From contig NZ_CP023701.1 in the NCBI RefSeq assembly GCF_008704535.1, positions 5,126,001 through 5,190,000 of the forward strand: 64,000 bases of DNA, in the 5' to 3' direction. Position 1 is the first letter of the stretch. Every line of letters starts with the position of its first letter. The notes under the pieces were generated by a model. It was not told the DNA's origin. It ran no database searches and saw only the letters and a program-made list of their open reading frames with translations. Of the stretch, positions 43,308 to 52,246 are shown piece by piece. The stretch is from Streptomyces subrutilus (GTDB taxonomy: Bacteria; Actinomycetota; Actinomycetes; Streptomycetales; Streptomycetaceae). A program made the position numbers and the translations under genes.

Positions 43308-44915
43308 ATGACTAGTCAGATCACCGTCGACGACCAGGTACCCGCCAAGGAACCAGGATCGGCGCCGGCCCCCACCGGGTTGCGCGGCCACCCCTGGCTC
43401 ACCCTCTTCGCCGTCGCGATCGGCGTCATGATGGTCACGCTCGACGGCACGATCGTCGCCGTCGCCAACCCCGCCATCCAAAAGGACCTCGGCGCCTCCC
43501 TCGCCGAGGTGCAGTGGATCACCAACGGCTACCTGCTCGCGCTCGCCGTCTCCCTGATCACCGCGGGCAAGCTCGGCGACCGCTTCGGCCACCGCCAGAC
43601 CTTCCTCATCGGCATCGCCGGCTTCGCCGTCTCCTCCGCGGCGATCGGCCTGGCCACCGGCGTCGAACTGGTCATCGGCTTCCGCGTCGCCCAAGGCCTC
43701 TTCGGCGCCCTGCTGATGCCCGCCGCGCTCGGCCTGCTGCGCGCCACCTTCCCCGCCGAGAAGCTCAACATGGCCATCGGCATCTGGGGCATGGTGATCG
43801 GCGCCTCGACCGCCGCCGGCCCCATCGTCGGCGGCCTGCTCGTGGAGAACGTCAGCTGGGAATCGGTCTTCTTCATCAACGTGCCGGTCGGCGTCGTCGC
43901 CCTGCTCTTCGGCCTGTTCATCCTGGTCGACCACCGCGCCGCGAACGCCCCGCGCTCCTTCGACGTGCTGGGCATCGTGCTGCTGTCGGCCGCGATGTTC
44001 TCCCTCATCTGGGCCCTGATCAAGGCCGCCGAGTGGGGCTGGGGCGACACGAAGACCCTGCTGTTCCTCGCCGCCGCCGTGCTCTGCTTCGTGCTCTTCA
44101 CCCTCTGGGAGAGCAAGGTCTCCGAACCCCTCATCCCGCTGGGCATGTTCCGTTCGCTGCCGCTGTCCGCGGGCACCGTGCTGATGGTGCTGATGGCCTT
44201 CGCCTTCATGGGCGGCCTGTTCTTCGTCACCTTCTACCTGCAGAACGTCCACGGCATGAGCCCGGTCGACAGCGGCCTGCACCTGCTCCCGCTCACCGGA
44301 ATGATGATCGTCGGCTCGCCGCTGGCCGGCCTGGCCATCACCAAGGTCGGCCCGCGCCTGCCGCTGGTCGCCGGCATGGTCGCCACCGCCGCCGCCTGCT
44401 TCGGGATGGCCCGCCTCACCCCCGACAGCGGCACCCTCACCATGTCCCTGTGGTTCGCCCTCCTCGGCCTCGGCCTCGCGCCCGTCATGGTCGGCGCCAC
44501 CGAGGTCATCGTCGGCAACGCCCCGCTGGAGCTGTCCGGCGTGGCCGGCGGCCTCCAGCAGGCCGCCATGCAGGTGGGCGGCAGCCTCGGCACCGCCGTC
44601 CTCGGCGCGGTCATGGCGTCCACCGTCGGCAACTCGTTCGGGGACAACTGGCGCGCCGCCCAGCTGCCGCCGCTCACCCCCGAGCAGACCGAGCTCGCCG
44701 AGCGGGGCATCCAGGTCGGCCTCGCGCCCGTCCCGGAGGGCACCCCCGAGCAGATCGCCCAGACCATCACCCGGGTCGCGCACGAGACGTTCGTCGACGG
44801 CATGGGCACCGCCTTCACCGTCGCCGGCGTCGTCGCGGTCGTCGCGGCCGTCGTGGCCTGCTTCACCAAGCGCGGCGAGAACGCCGCCGCCGGAGCGGGC
44901 GCCGCCCACATCTGA
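43308..44915 (+). CDS. MFS exporter, EmrB/QacA (DHA2) type
   Basis: 535 aa, about 14 membrane helices. AIGVMMVTLDGTIVAVANPAIQKDL is the DHA2 motif D1. GKLGDRFGHRQTFL is motif A, and WGMVIGASTAAGPIVGGLL is motif C. A soluble loop (about 440-490, LAERGIQVGLAPVPEG) sits before the last helix. TAGCCT ends six bases before the ATG, so the message may be leaderless. Likely a drug exporter repressed by the divergent TetR. It ends at a strong hairpin. Confidence 0.93.
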   Translation: MTSQITVDDQVPAKEPGSAPAPTGLRGHPWLTLFAVAIGVMMVTLDGTIVAVANPAIQKDLGASLAEVQWITNGYLLALAVSLITAGKLGDRFGHRQTFLIGIAGFAVSSAAIGLATGVELVIGFRVAQGLFGALLMPAALGLLRATFPAEKLNMAIGIWGMVIGASTAAGPIVGGLLVENVSWESVFFINVPVGVVALLFGLFILVDHRAANAPRSFDVLGIVLLSAAMFSLIWALIKAAEWGWGDTKTLLFLAAAVLCFVLFTLWESKVSEPLIPLGMFRSLPLSAGTVLMVLMAFAFMGGLFFVTFYLQNVHGMSPVDSGLHLLPLTGMMIVGSPLAGLAITKVGPRLPLVAGMVATAAACFGMARLTPDSGTLTMSLWFALLGLGLAPVMVGATEVIVGNAPLELSGVAGGLQQAAMQVGGSLGTAVLGAVMASTVGNSFGDNWRAAQLPPLTPEQTELAERGIQVGLAPVPEGTPEQIAQTITRVAHETFVDGMGTAFTVAGVVAVVAAVVACFTKRGENAAAGAGAAHI

Positions 44916-44944
44916 CCGCCGCGCAGCCGTCAACCCCGTACGCG

Positions 44945-44980
44945 CGACAGCCCCGCCGGAGCGACCCGGCGGGGCTGTCG
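44945..44980 (+). terminator. Terminator after MFS gene
   Basis: A perfect 15-bp stem (44945-44959 / 44966-44980) with a six-base loop, 30 bases after the stop at 44915. Confidence 0.8.
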
Positions 44981-45098
44981 CCTATCCGGGTGGACCCGGC
45001 CGGGGCCCCTTCCCTCGCCCTCCACCGCAGGTCAGCGTGGTGCCCACGGCGCTCCGGAACGGTCCGGGGCACCGAAGTCCACAAGGAGTTGACCCGTC

Positions 45099-45530
45099 AT
45101 GCGTACGTGTAACACCCCCCGCGCCACGACCCTCCTGGCCGCCGCCGTCCTCGCCGCCACCGCGCTCATCCCCACCACCGCGCCGGCCGCGCACGCCGCC
45201 GCGCAGCGCCCCTCGGCCGCCCGTCCCGCGACCGCCCCGGCGGCGGCGTCCGGCGCCTGCGCCACCGGACAGCTGTGCCTGTGGGCCAAACCGGATTTCC
45301 AGGGCGCCCGGTACGTCCACGAGCTCAGCACCCTCGACATCGAGAGCTGCACCGCCCTGCCCGCGGGCAAGACCGCCCAGGCCCTCGTCAACCGGACCGG
45401 CCGGCCCGTCACCACCTACCAGTCCGCGGAGTGCGCCGAGACCGGCGAGTTCCAGACCTATCCCGGGGACGGGGTGCAGCTGCCCCAATCGCCCTACCAG
45501 GTCAGGGCCTTCAAGGTGTGGGAGCACTAG
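45099..45530 (+). CDS. Secreted peptidase-inhibitor family I36-like protein
   Basis: 143 aa with a Sec signal (TLLAAAVLAATALIPTTAPAAHA). The mature part GACATGQLCLWAKPDFQGARYVHEL...CTALPAGKTAQALVNRTGRPVTTYQSAECA has the four Cys and crystallin-like beta pattern of the Streptomyces metalloproteinase inhibitor group (I36). It would inhibit extracellular proteases, or be an uncharacterised secreted beta-protein. The 3' end overlaps the convergent channel gene by 20 bases. Confidence 0.83.
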   Translation: MRTCNTPRATTLLAAAVLAATALIPTTAPAAHAAAQRPSAARPATAPAAASGACATGQLCLWAKPDFQGARYVHELSTLDIESCTALPAGKTAQALVNRTGRPVTTYQSAECAETGEFQTYPGDGVQLPQSPYQVRAFKVWEH

Positions 45531-46353
45531 GACGCACGGCCGCGGCCGCGCCCGCCGTCACCGGAGCAGCGGCCGCACCCCCGGCCGCGGCGGGCGCCGG
45601 AGCCGGTACGCCGGTGCCCGTGCCCGCGGGGCCGCCGCCCAGCCGGGCGACCTCCGCGCGCAGCGCGCGCACCTCCGCGGTCAGCTCGGCGATGGCCGCG
45701 GTCTGCTCCCGCTCCGCCCGGTCGTCCCGTTCGAACCGGGAGATGAACCAGGCCGCGATGTTGGCGGTCACCACACCCAGCAGCGCGATCCCCGACAGCA
45801 TCAGGCCCACCGCCAGCAGCCGCCCCAGGCCGGTGGTGGGGGAGTGGTCCCCGTACCCGACCGTCGTCATGGTGGTCACCGACCACCACAGGGCGTCCCC
45901 CAGGTTCCGGATGTTGCCGTGGGGGGCGTCGCGCTCCACGCTGAGCACCGCCAGCGAACCGAACATCAGCAGCCCGACCACCGACCCGGCCACGTACGTG
46001 GTCAGCCGGACCTGCGGCGCCATCCGGGCCCGCCGCCCCACCAGCAGCAGCGTCGCGACCAGCCGCAGCAGCCGCAGCGGCTGGATCATCGGCAGCACCA
46101 CCGCCGCCAGATCCATCCAGTGGGTCCGCACGAACGCCCCGCGGGCCGGCGACAGCGCCAGGCGCACCAGGTAGTCGCAGGCGAAGGCCGCCCACACCAC
46201 CCACTCGGTGACCAGGCACGCCCGGTGCACCGACGGGTGCGCGTCCGGGGCCACGATCGGCACCGTGTAGGCGGCGGCGAAGGCCACGGCGAGGACGAGC
46301 AGCGGAGTCTGGCTCCGCCGCTCCCACGTCACCTGGCGGGAGGGTTCCTTCAT
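45511..46353 (-). CDS. Potassium channel, six-TM-like with TVGYGD filter
   Basis: 280 aa from the ATG at 46353 (46362 and 46392 are also in frame). Hydrophobic segments: LLVLAVAFAAAYTVPIV, VTEWVVWAAFACDYLVRLAL, AAVVLPMIQPLRLLRLVATLLL, TYVAGSVVGLLMFGSLAVLS. The pore is LWWSVTTMTTVGYGDHSP, then VGLMLSGIALLGVVTANIAAWFI. LRLLRLV suggests an S4-like basic helix. The cytoplasmic tail begins with a coiled coil (EREQTAAIAELTAEVRALRAEVARL) that may tetramerise the channel. Confidence 0.9.
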   Translation of the reverse strand: MKEPSRQVTWERRSQTPLLVLAVAFAAAYTVPIVAPDAHPSVHRACLVTEWVVWAAFACDYLVRLALSPARGAFVRTHWMDLAAVVLPMIQPLRLLRLVATLLLVGRRARMAPQVRLTTYVAGSVVGLLMFGSLAVLSVERDAPHGNIRNLGDALWWSVTTMTTVGYGDHSPTTGLGRLLAVGLMLSGIALLGVVTANIAAWFISRFERDDRAEREQTAAIAELTAEVRALRAEVARLGGGPAGTGTGVPAPAPAAAGGAAAAPVTAGAAAAVRPSAPTP

Positions 46354-46390
46354 GCGCAGCATCGTAAGGAACCGGTAAAACCGACGCGCC

Positions 46391-46434
46391 ACGGACGGCG
46401 GGGCCGGGGCACACGCCCCGGCCCCGCCGTCCGT
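46391..46434 (-). terminator. Terminator after aceE
   Basis: A perfect 20-bp stem (46391-46410 / 46415-46434) with an ACAC loop, 39 bases beyond the aceE stop at 46473 on the minus strand. Confidence 0.85.
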
Positions 46435-46472
46435 ACGGCCCGCCCCGGCCGTCCGGCGTCAGACGCCGGACC

Positions 46473-49205
46473 TCAGGCGTCGCCGCCCGCGGCGCCCGGG
46501 TCGGCCGCCGTGACGTCGAGCAGCTGGTACCGGTCGACGGCCTGCTTCAGCACCGAACGGTCGATCTTCCCGTCCCGCGCCAGCTCGGTCAGCGTCGCCA
46601 GCACCACCGACTGGGCGTCGATGTGGAAGAAGCGCCGAGCGGCGCCGCGCGTGTCCGCGAAGCCGAAGCCGTCCGCGCCCAGCGAGGTGTACGTGCCCGG
46701 CACCCAGCGCGAGATCTGGTCCGGCACCGAGCGCATCCAGTCCGAGACGGCCACGAACGGCCCCTCGGCACCCGACAGCTTGCGCGTCACGTACGGGACC
46801 CGCTGCTCCTCCTCCGGGTGCAGCAGGTTGTGCTCCTCCACCGCGACGGCCTCGCGGCGCAGCTCGTTCCACGAGGTCGCCGACCACACGTCCGCCCGGA
46901 CGTTCCACTCCTCGGCCAGCAGCCGCTGCGCCTCCAGCGCCCACGGCACCGCCACGCCCGAGGCCATGATCTGCGCCCCGATGGTGCCCGAGGTGCCCCG
47001 CGACACCCGGTGGATGCCCTTGAGGATGCCGTCGACGTCCACGTCGGCCGGCTCGGCCGGGTGCTGGATCGGCTCGTTGTAGACGGTCAGGTAGTAGAAG
47101 ACGTCCTCGGCGTCGGGACCGTACATCCGGCGCAGACCGTCCCGCACGATGTGGGCGATCTCGTACCCGTAGGCCGGGTCGTACGCCACGCAGCCCGGGT
47201 TGGTCGAGGCCAGCAGCTGGGAATGGCCGTCGGCGTGCTGGAGGCCCTCACCCGTGAGGGTGGTCCGGCCCGCGGTCGCGCCCAGGACGAAACCGCGCGC
47301 GAGCTGGTCGGCCATCTGCCAGAACTGGTCACCCGTGCGCTGGAAGCCGAACATCGAGTAGAAGACGTAGACCGGGATCAGCGGCTCGCCGTGCGTCGCG
47401 TACGCCGAGCCCGCCGCGATCAGCGAGGCCGTGCAGCCCGCCTCCGAAATGCCGTCGTGCAGCATCTGGCCCGTCGGCGACTCCTTGTACGCGAGCAGCA
47501 GCTCGCGGTCGACCGCCTCGTACTGCTGACCCAGCGGGTTGTAGATCTTGGCGCTCGGGAAGAACGCGTCCATGCCGAAGGTGCGGTACTCGTCGGGCGC
47601 GATCAGCACGAACCGCTTGCCGATCTCCTTGTCCCGCATCAGGTCCTTCAGGATGCGGACGAAGGCCATCGTCGTGGCGATCGACTGCTGGCCCGAGCCC
47701 TTGCGGGCCGCCGCGTACGCCTTCTCGTCCGGCAGCTGCAGCGGCTTCGCGCGCACCACGCGCGTCGGCACGTAGCCGCCGTGCGCGCTGCGCTGGTCGT
47801 GCATGTACTGGATCTCGGGGGAGTTGCGGCCCGGGTGGTAGTACGGAGGGGCGCCGCCCTCCAACTGCGCGTCCGTGACCGGGATGTGCAGGCGGTCGCG
47901 GAAGCGCTTCAGGTCGTCGACCGTCAGCTTCTTCATCTGGTGCGTCGCGTTGCGGCCCTCGAAGTTCGGGCCCAGCGTCCAACCCTTGACCGTCTGCGCC
48001 AGGATCACCGTCGGCTGGCCCTTGTGGGCCTTGGCCGCCGCGTACGCCGCGTAGACCTTCTTGTGGTCGTGGCCGCCGCGGCCCAGGTGCTGGATCTGCT
48101 GGTCGGTCATGTTCTCGACCATCGCGCGCAGCCGCTGGTCGCCGCCGAAGAAGTGCTCGCGGATGTACGCGCCCGACTCGGTGGCGTACGTCTGGAACTG
48201 GCCGTCGGGCGTGGAGTTCATCTTGTTGACCAGGATGCCGTCGCGGTCCTGCGCCAGCAGCGGGTCCCAGGAGCGGTCCCAGATCAGCTTGATGACGTTC
48301 CAGCCGGCGCCCCGGAACTGCGACTCCAGCTCCTGGATGATCTTGCCGTTGCCGCGCACCGGGCCGTCGAGGCGCTGGAGGTTGCAGTTGACCACGAAGG
48401 TCAGGTTGTCCAGCCCCTCGCGGGCCGCGATCGACAGCTGGCCGAGCGACTCCGGCTCGTCCATCTCGCCGTCGCCCAGGTACGCCCAGACGTGCGACTT
48501 CGAGGTGTCGGCGATGCCGCGCGCCTGCATGTAGCGGTTCATCCGGGCCTGGTAGATCGCGCCGAGCGGGCCGAGGCCCATCGAGACGGTCGGGAACTCC
48601 CAGAAGTCCGGCATCAGTCGCGGGTGCGGGTAGCTGGACAGGCCGTACGGGGCCTTCGACTTCTCCTGCCGGAACGCGTCGAGCTGCTGCTCGGAGAGCC
48701 GGTCCAGGAGGAACGCGCGGGCGTAGATGCCGGGGGAGGCGTGCCCCTGGAAGAAGATCTGGTCGCCGCCGTCGCCCTCGTCCTTGCCCCGGAAGAAGTG
48801 GTTGAAGCCCACGTCGTAGAGGGAGGCGGAGGAGGCGAAGGTGGCGATGTGGCCGCCGACCCCGATCCCGGGACGCTGGGCGCGCGAGACCATGACGGCC
48901 GCGTTCCACCGGGTGGCGTTGAGGACCTTGCGCTCGATCTCCTCGTTGCCCGGGAAGAACGGCTCGTCCTTGGTCGCGATGGTGTTGACGTAGTCCGAGG
49001 AGCGCATCTCGGGCACGGCCACGCGCTTCTCGCGGGCCCGCTCGATCAGCCGCAGCATCAGGTAGCGGGCGCGCTCACGGCCCCGCTCGTCGACGGCCGC
49101 GTCGAGGGAGTCGAGCCACTCCTGCGTCTCCTCCGGATCGAAGTCCGGGACCTGACTGGGCAGGCCGCCAATGATGATCGGGTTGCGATCGGATGCGGAA
49201 GCCAC
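46473..49205 (-). CDS. aceE: Pyruvate dehydrogenase E1 component, homodimeric type
   Basis: 910 aa from GTG (GAAGGA five bases upstream). The thiamine pyrophosphate motif is YLGDGEMDEPESLGQLSIAAREGLDNLTFVVNCN. YKESPTGQMLHDGISEAG and the middle and C-terminal transketolase domains complete the single-chain alpha2 E1 found in actinobacteria and proteobacteria. It decarboxylates pyruvate and passes acetyl to lipoyl-E2, feeding the fatty-acid genes. Upstream is a 439-base gap to the divergent DUF3052 gene. An in-frame ATG at 49352 lacks a ribosome site. Confidence 0.97.
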   Translation of the reverse strand: MASASDRNPIIIGGLPSQVPDFDPEETQEWLDSLDAAVDERGRERARYLMLRLIERAREKRVAVPEMRSSDYVNTIATKDEPFFPGNEEIERKVLNATRWNAAVMVSRAQRPGIGVGGHIATFASSASLYDVGFNHFFRGKDEGDGGDQIFFQGHASPGIYARAFLLDRLSEQQLDAFRQEKSKAPYGLSSYPHPRLMPDFWEFPTVSMGLGPLGAIYQARMNRYMQARGIADTSKSHVWAYLGDGEMDEPESLGQLSIAAREGLDNLTFVVNCNLQRLDGPVRGNGKIIQELESQFRGAGWNVIKLIWDRSWDPLLAQDRDGILVNKMNSTPDGQFQTYATESGAYIREHFFGGDQRLRAMVENMTDQQIQHLGRGGHDHKKVYAAYAAAKAHKGQPTVILAQTVKGWTLGPNFEGRNATHQMKKLTVDDLKRFRDRLHIPVTDAQLEGGAPPYYHPGRNSPEIQYMHDQRSAHGGYVPTRVVRAKPLQLPDEKAYAAARKGSGQQSIATTMAFVRILKDLMRDKEIGKRFVLIAPDEYRTFGMDAFFPSAKIYNPLGQQYEAVDRELLLAYKESPTGQMLHDGISEAGCTASLIAAGSAYATHGEPLIPVYVFYSMFGFQRTGDQFWQMADQLARGFVLGATAGRTTLTGEGLQHADGHSQLLASTNPGCVAYDPAYGYEIAHIVRDGLRRMYGPDAEDVFYYLTVYNEPIQHPAEPADVDVDGILKGIHRVSRGTSGTIGAQIMASGVAVPWALEAQRLLAEEWNVRADVWSATSWNELRREAVAVEEHNLLHPEEEQRVPYVTRKLSGAEGPFVAVSDWMRSVPDQISRWVPGTYTSLGADGFGFADTRGAARRFFHIDAQSVVLATLTELARDGKIDRSVLKQAVDRYQLLDVTAADPGAAGGDA

Positions 49206-49644
49206 GCTGTTCCTTCGCTGTCGGGGGAGTCGTGCCTGGGGTTCGCCGCCTCCCATGGTCTTACGCTCGGCCGTAATCGTCATCTTTACCACCGGGTAAC
49301 CCTTGGCGTCGGCGGGGTGTCCGACGGAAAGGGGCGACGGCGGTCCGGCCAAAACGCAACCTTACGCCCAAGACGGGCAACGATTTCGTAAGGCCGTTCG
49401 TCCCTCAAACAGGTAGGAAAGTCCTCAGGCAGTACCGAACCAGCGGGAATGGTGTGGGATGAATCACCGGAGGGACATGCGGGCAGGCTGAAAGTTGCGG
49501 CGAGACGGCCGCAATCGTCACCGTTTCGACGGTCTCGGCGGCCGGGTACTTGCGCGATCCGCCGCGCCCGTGTGGACTACGCCCAATGCTGCGCGTACGC
49601 GCGCCGCCCGAAGACATTCACCGAACATGAGCAGGAGGCACCCC
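49206..49644. promoter_or_regulatory. Divergent promoter region aceE / DUF3052
   Basis: No gene is supported here. The stretch 49350-49460 is less GC-rich (CAAAACGCAACCTTACG, ACGATTTCGTAAGG) and likely contains the aceE promoter; CTTACG/CGTAAG appear as an inverted pair at 49361-49366 and 49387-49392. The DUF3052 promoter should lie at 49560-49630. Exact boxes cannot be assigned. Confidence 0.4.
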
Positions 49645-50073
49645 GTGAGCGCGACCGCGGACCACGCGGAGAGCCCGGCCACCCGGCTGGGCTTCCAGTC
49701 CGACCAGGTGGTCCAGGAGATCGGCTACGACGACGACGTCGATCAGGAATTCCGTGAGTCCATCGAGGACCAGATCGGCAGCGACCTCGTCGACGAGGAC
49801 TACGACGACGAGGTCGACGCCGTGGTCCTCTGGTTCCGGGAAGAGGACGGCGACCTGACCGACGCACTGGTCGATGCCATCGAGCTGGTTGACGAGAGTG
49901 CCGTCGTCCTGCTGCTGACTCCCAAGACGGGCCGTGACGGCTTCGTGGAGGCCAGCGACATCAGCGAGGCAGTCGAGACCGCCGGCCTCTCCCAGGCCAA
50001 GCCCGTCAGCGTTGGCAAGGACTGGACGGCCACCAAGCTGGTGACGCCCAAGGCCGCAGCCAAGAAGCGCTGA
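49645..50073 (+). CDS. DUF3052-family protein
   Basis: 142 aa from GTG with AGGAGG six bases upstream. Very acidic N-terminus (IGYDDDVDQEFRESIEDQIGSDLVDEDYDDEVDAVVLWFREEDGDL) and a basic tail (KLVTPKAAAKKR). The family is actinobacterial and lies next to aceE and ahpE in mycobacteria as well, so the order is conserved here. The role is unknown. Confidence 0.87.
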   Translation: MSATADHAESPATRLGFQSDQVVQEIGYDDDVDQEFRESIEDQIGSDLVDEDYDDEVDAVVLWFREEDGDLTDALVDAIELVDESAVVLLLTPKTGRDGFVEASDISEAVETAGLSQAKPVSVGKDWTATKLVTPKAAAKKR

Positions 50074-50100
50074 GCCGCGCCTCGCAGTCAGAGCGGACAC

Positions 50101-50143
50101 GCACGCCCCGCCGATCCGGGTGACCCCGGCCGGCGGGGCGTGC
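50101..50143 (+). terminator. Terminator after DUF3052 gene
   Basis: A perfect 13-bp outer stem (50101-50113 / 50131-50143) enclosing a GC-rich 17-base loop, 28 bases after the stop. Confidence 0.7.
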
Positions 50144-50232
50144 GCGTTCACCGCCCGCGAACCCCGCAGGGCCTAGGCTTGCACCACCCGAACAGCGCAA
50201 CGCGGCGCAGCAGGAACGAAGGGAAGCGACAG

Positions 50233-50691
50233 ATGGCGATCGAGGTCGGCGACAAGGCCCCGGACTTCGAGCTCAAGGACAACCACGGCGCCACCGTGCG
50301 GCTCTCGGACTTCCGGGGCGAGAAGGCCGTCGTGCTGCTCTTCTACCCGTTCGCCTTCACCGGCGTCTGCACGGGCGAGCTCTGCGCGCTGCGCGATCGG
50401 CTGCCGCACTTCCAGAACGACGACGTGCAGCTGCTGGCCGTCTCCAACGACTCCGTGCCGACCCTGCGGGTCTTCGGCGAGCAGGAGGGGCTGGAGTACC
50501 CGCTGCTGTCCGACTTCTGGCCGCACGGGGAGACCTCCCGCGCGTACGGGGTCTTCGACGAGGAGAAGGGCTGCGCGGTGCGCGGCACCTTCATCATCGA
50601 CAAGGAGGGCGTCGTGCGCTGGACCGTCGTCAACGGCCTGCCCGACGCGCGTGACCTGAACGAGTACATCCGCGCGCTCGACAGCCTCTGA
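50233..50691 (+). CDS. ahpE: AhpE-like one-cysteine peroxiredoxin
   Basis: 152 aa. MAIEVGDKAPDFELKD, FYPFAFTGVCTGELCALRD with the peroxidatic Cys46, and VRGTFIIDKEGVVRW are the peroxiredoxin blocks. The spacing and short length match mycobacterial AhpE, which reduces peroxides using mycothiol/mycoredoxin. A second Cys51 (GELC) is near by. It follows DUF3052 as in Mycobacterium. Confidence 0.9.
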   Translation: MAIEVGDKAPDFELKDNHGATVRLSDFRGEKAVVLLFYPFAFTGVCTGELCALRDRLPHFQNDDVQLLAVSNDSVPTLRVFGEQEGLEYPLLSDFWPHGETSRAYGVFDEEKGCAVRGTFIIDKEGVVRWTVVNGLPDARDLNEYIRALDSL

Positions 50692-50820
50692 GCCGTCCCC
50701 GAGCGGCATCCGCACGAAAACCGGTTAACAGGCGGGAACCCGTCACTAGGATCGGAACGTTGATCCGGTAGCAAACGCACGACGGGGGCACCGCCCCACA
50801 CAGAACCCAATGGAGGACCC

Positions 50821-51396
50821 GTGGGAGTCAGCCTCAGCAAGGGCGGCAACGTCTCGCTGACCAAGGCCGCGCCTAACCTGACGGCGGTCATCGTCGGTCT
50901 GGGCTGGGACGCTCGCACCACCACCGGTGTCGACTTCGACCTCGACGCCAGCGCGATCCTGACCAACGACCAGGGCAAGGTCGCCAGCGACGCGAACTTC
51001 GTCTTCTTCAACAACCTGAAGAGCCCCGACGGTTCCGTCGAGCACACCGGTGACAACACCACCGGCGAGGGCGAGGGCGACGACGAGGCCATCAAGGTCA
51101 ACCTCGCGGGCGTCCCGGCCGACGTCGCCAAGATCGTCTTCCCGGTCTCGATCTACGAGGCCGAGAGCCGCCAGCAGAGCTTCGGCCAGGTCCGCAACGC
51201 GTACATCCGCGTGGTGAACCAGGCCGACAACACCGAGCTCGCCCGCTACGACCTCTCCGAGGACGCCTCGACCGAGACCGCCATGGTCTTCGGCGAGCTC
51301 TACCGCAACGGTGCGGAGTGGAAGTTCCGCGCCATCGGCCAGGGGTACGCCTCGGGCCTGCGCGGCATCGCGCAGGACTTCGGCGTCAACGTCTGA
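50821..51396 (+). CDS. terD: TerD-family calcium-binding stress protein (copy 1)
   Basis: 191 aa from GTG with GGAGG six bases upstream. MGVSLSKGGNVSLTKAAPNLTAVIVGLGWD and FDLDASAILTND, then DNTTGEGEGDDEAI (Ca-binding acidic loop), match TerD. FPVSIYEAESRQQSFGQVRNAYIRVVNQAD is the conserved core. TerD proteins bind Ca2+ and are tied to tellurite, oxidative and phage stress; Streptomyces paralogues affect development. It starts the plus-strand ter group. Confidence 0.95.
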   Translation: MGVSLSKGGNVSLTKAAPNLTAVIVGLGWDARTTTGVDFDLDASAILTNDQGKVASDANFVFFNNLKSPDGSVEHTGDNTTGEGEGDDEAIKVNLAGVPADVAKIVFPVSIYEAESRQQSFGQVRNAYIRVVNQADNTELARYDLSEDASTETAMVFGELYRNGAEWKFRAIGQGYASGLRGIAQDFGVNV

Positions 51397-51460
51397 GCCC
51401 CGCAGCAGTTCACCCGTCCGGCGCCGTGCACTGTGTGTACGGCGCCGGACCGGCTTTGCC

Positions 51461-51550
51461 GGCACGACCGGCACCGCCGGCACGACCGGCACCGCCGGCA
51501 CGACCGGCACCGCCGGCACGACCGGCACCGCCGGCACGACCGGCACCGCC
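51461..51550. repeat. 18-bp tandem repeat, five perfect units
   Basis: GGCACGACCGGCACCGCC is repeated five times (51461-51550), with degenerate units continuing to about 51595. It lies between the two terD genes. The frame of the second terD stays open through it and would read RHDRHR units, but the terD ribosome site at 51633-51640 lies after it. Confidence 0.9.
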
Positions 51551-51645
51551 GGCACGATCAGCACGACCCGCACCGCCAGCACGACCGACACCGCCACGGC
51601 ACACCCGCCGCACCGCCACACCCGTCGTCCGGGGAGGACCACAAC

Positions 51646-52221
51646 ATGGGCGTCACACTCGCCAAGGGGGGCAATGTCTCCCTCTCCAAGGCCGCACCGA
51701 ACCTCACCCGCGTTCTGGTCGGTCTCGGTTGGGACGCGCGCTCGACCACGGGAGCGGACTTCGACCTCGACGCCAGTGCGCTGCTGTGCAACAGCGGCCG
51801 GGTGCTGGGCGACGAGTACTTCGTCTTCTACAACAACCTGAAGAGCCCCGACGGATCCGTCGAACACACGGGGGACAACCTCACCGGGGAGGGCGACGGC
51901 GACGACGAGTCGATCATCATCGACCTCTCCAAGGTGCCCGCCCAGGTGGACAAGATCGTCTTCCCGGTCTCCATCCACGAGGCGGAGGCCCGCCGGCAGA
52001 GCTTCGGCCAGGTCAGCAATGCCTTCATCCGGGTGGTCAACCAGGCCGACGGCCAGGAGCTCGCCCGCTACGACCTCTCCGAGGACGCCTCCAACGAGAC
52101 CGCGATGATCTTCGGCGAGGTCTACCGCTACGGGGGCGAATGGAAGTTCAGGGCGGTGGGGCAGGGGTACGCGTCGGGCCTGCGGGGCATCGCTCTAGAC
52201 TTCGGGGTCAACGTTTCGTAA
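51646..52221 (+). CDS. terD: TerD-family calcium-binding stress protein (copy 2)
   Basis: 191 aa, ATG with GGGAGG eight bases upstream. MGVTLAKGGNVSLSKAAPNLTRVLVGLGWD, FDLDASALLCNSG, DNLTGEGDGDDESI and FPVSIHEAEARRQSFGQVSNAFIRVV repeat the copy-1 pattern, with about three-quarters of residues alike, so the two arose by tandem duplication. An in-frame start at 51433 could add 71 Arg/His-rich residues, but this is unlikely given the internal ribosome site. The DUF475 gene follows after 25 bases. Confidence 0.94.
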   Translation: MGVTLAKGGNVSLSKAAPNLTRVLVGLGWDARSTTGADFDLDASALLCNSGRVLGDEYFVFYNNLKSPDGSVEHTGDNLTGEGDGDDESIIIDLSKVPAQVDKIVFPVSIHEAEARRQSFGQVSNAFIRVVNQADGQELARYDLSEDASNETAMIFGEVYRYGGEWKFRAVGQGYASGLRGIALDFGVNVS

Positions 52222-52246
52222 AGCCGTACAAGACGATGAGGTGCCA

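Noticed and set aside
51461..51550. CRISPR-like array
   Set aside because: Units are directly adjacent with no unique spacers, and no cas genes are present.
51433..51645. N-terminal Arg/His-rich extension of the second TerD, open through the 18-bp repeats
   Set aside because: A good ribosome site (GGGAGG) sits directly before the ATG at 51646, the family starts there, and the extension is only a product of the repeat.
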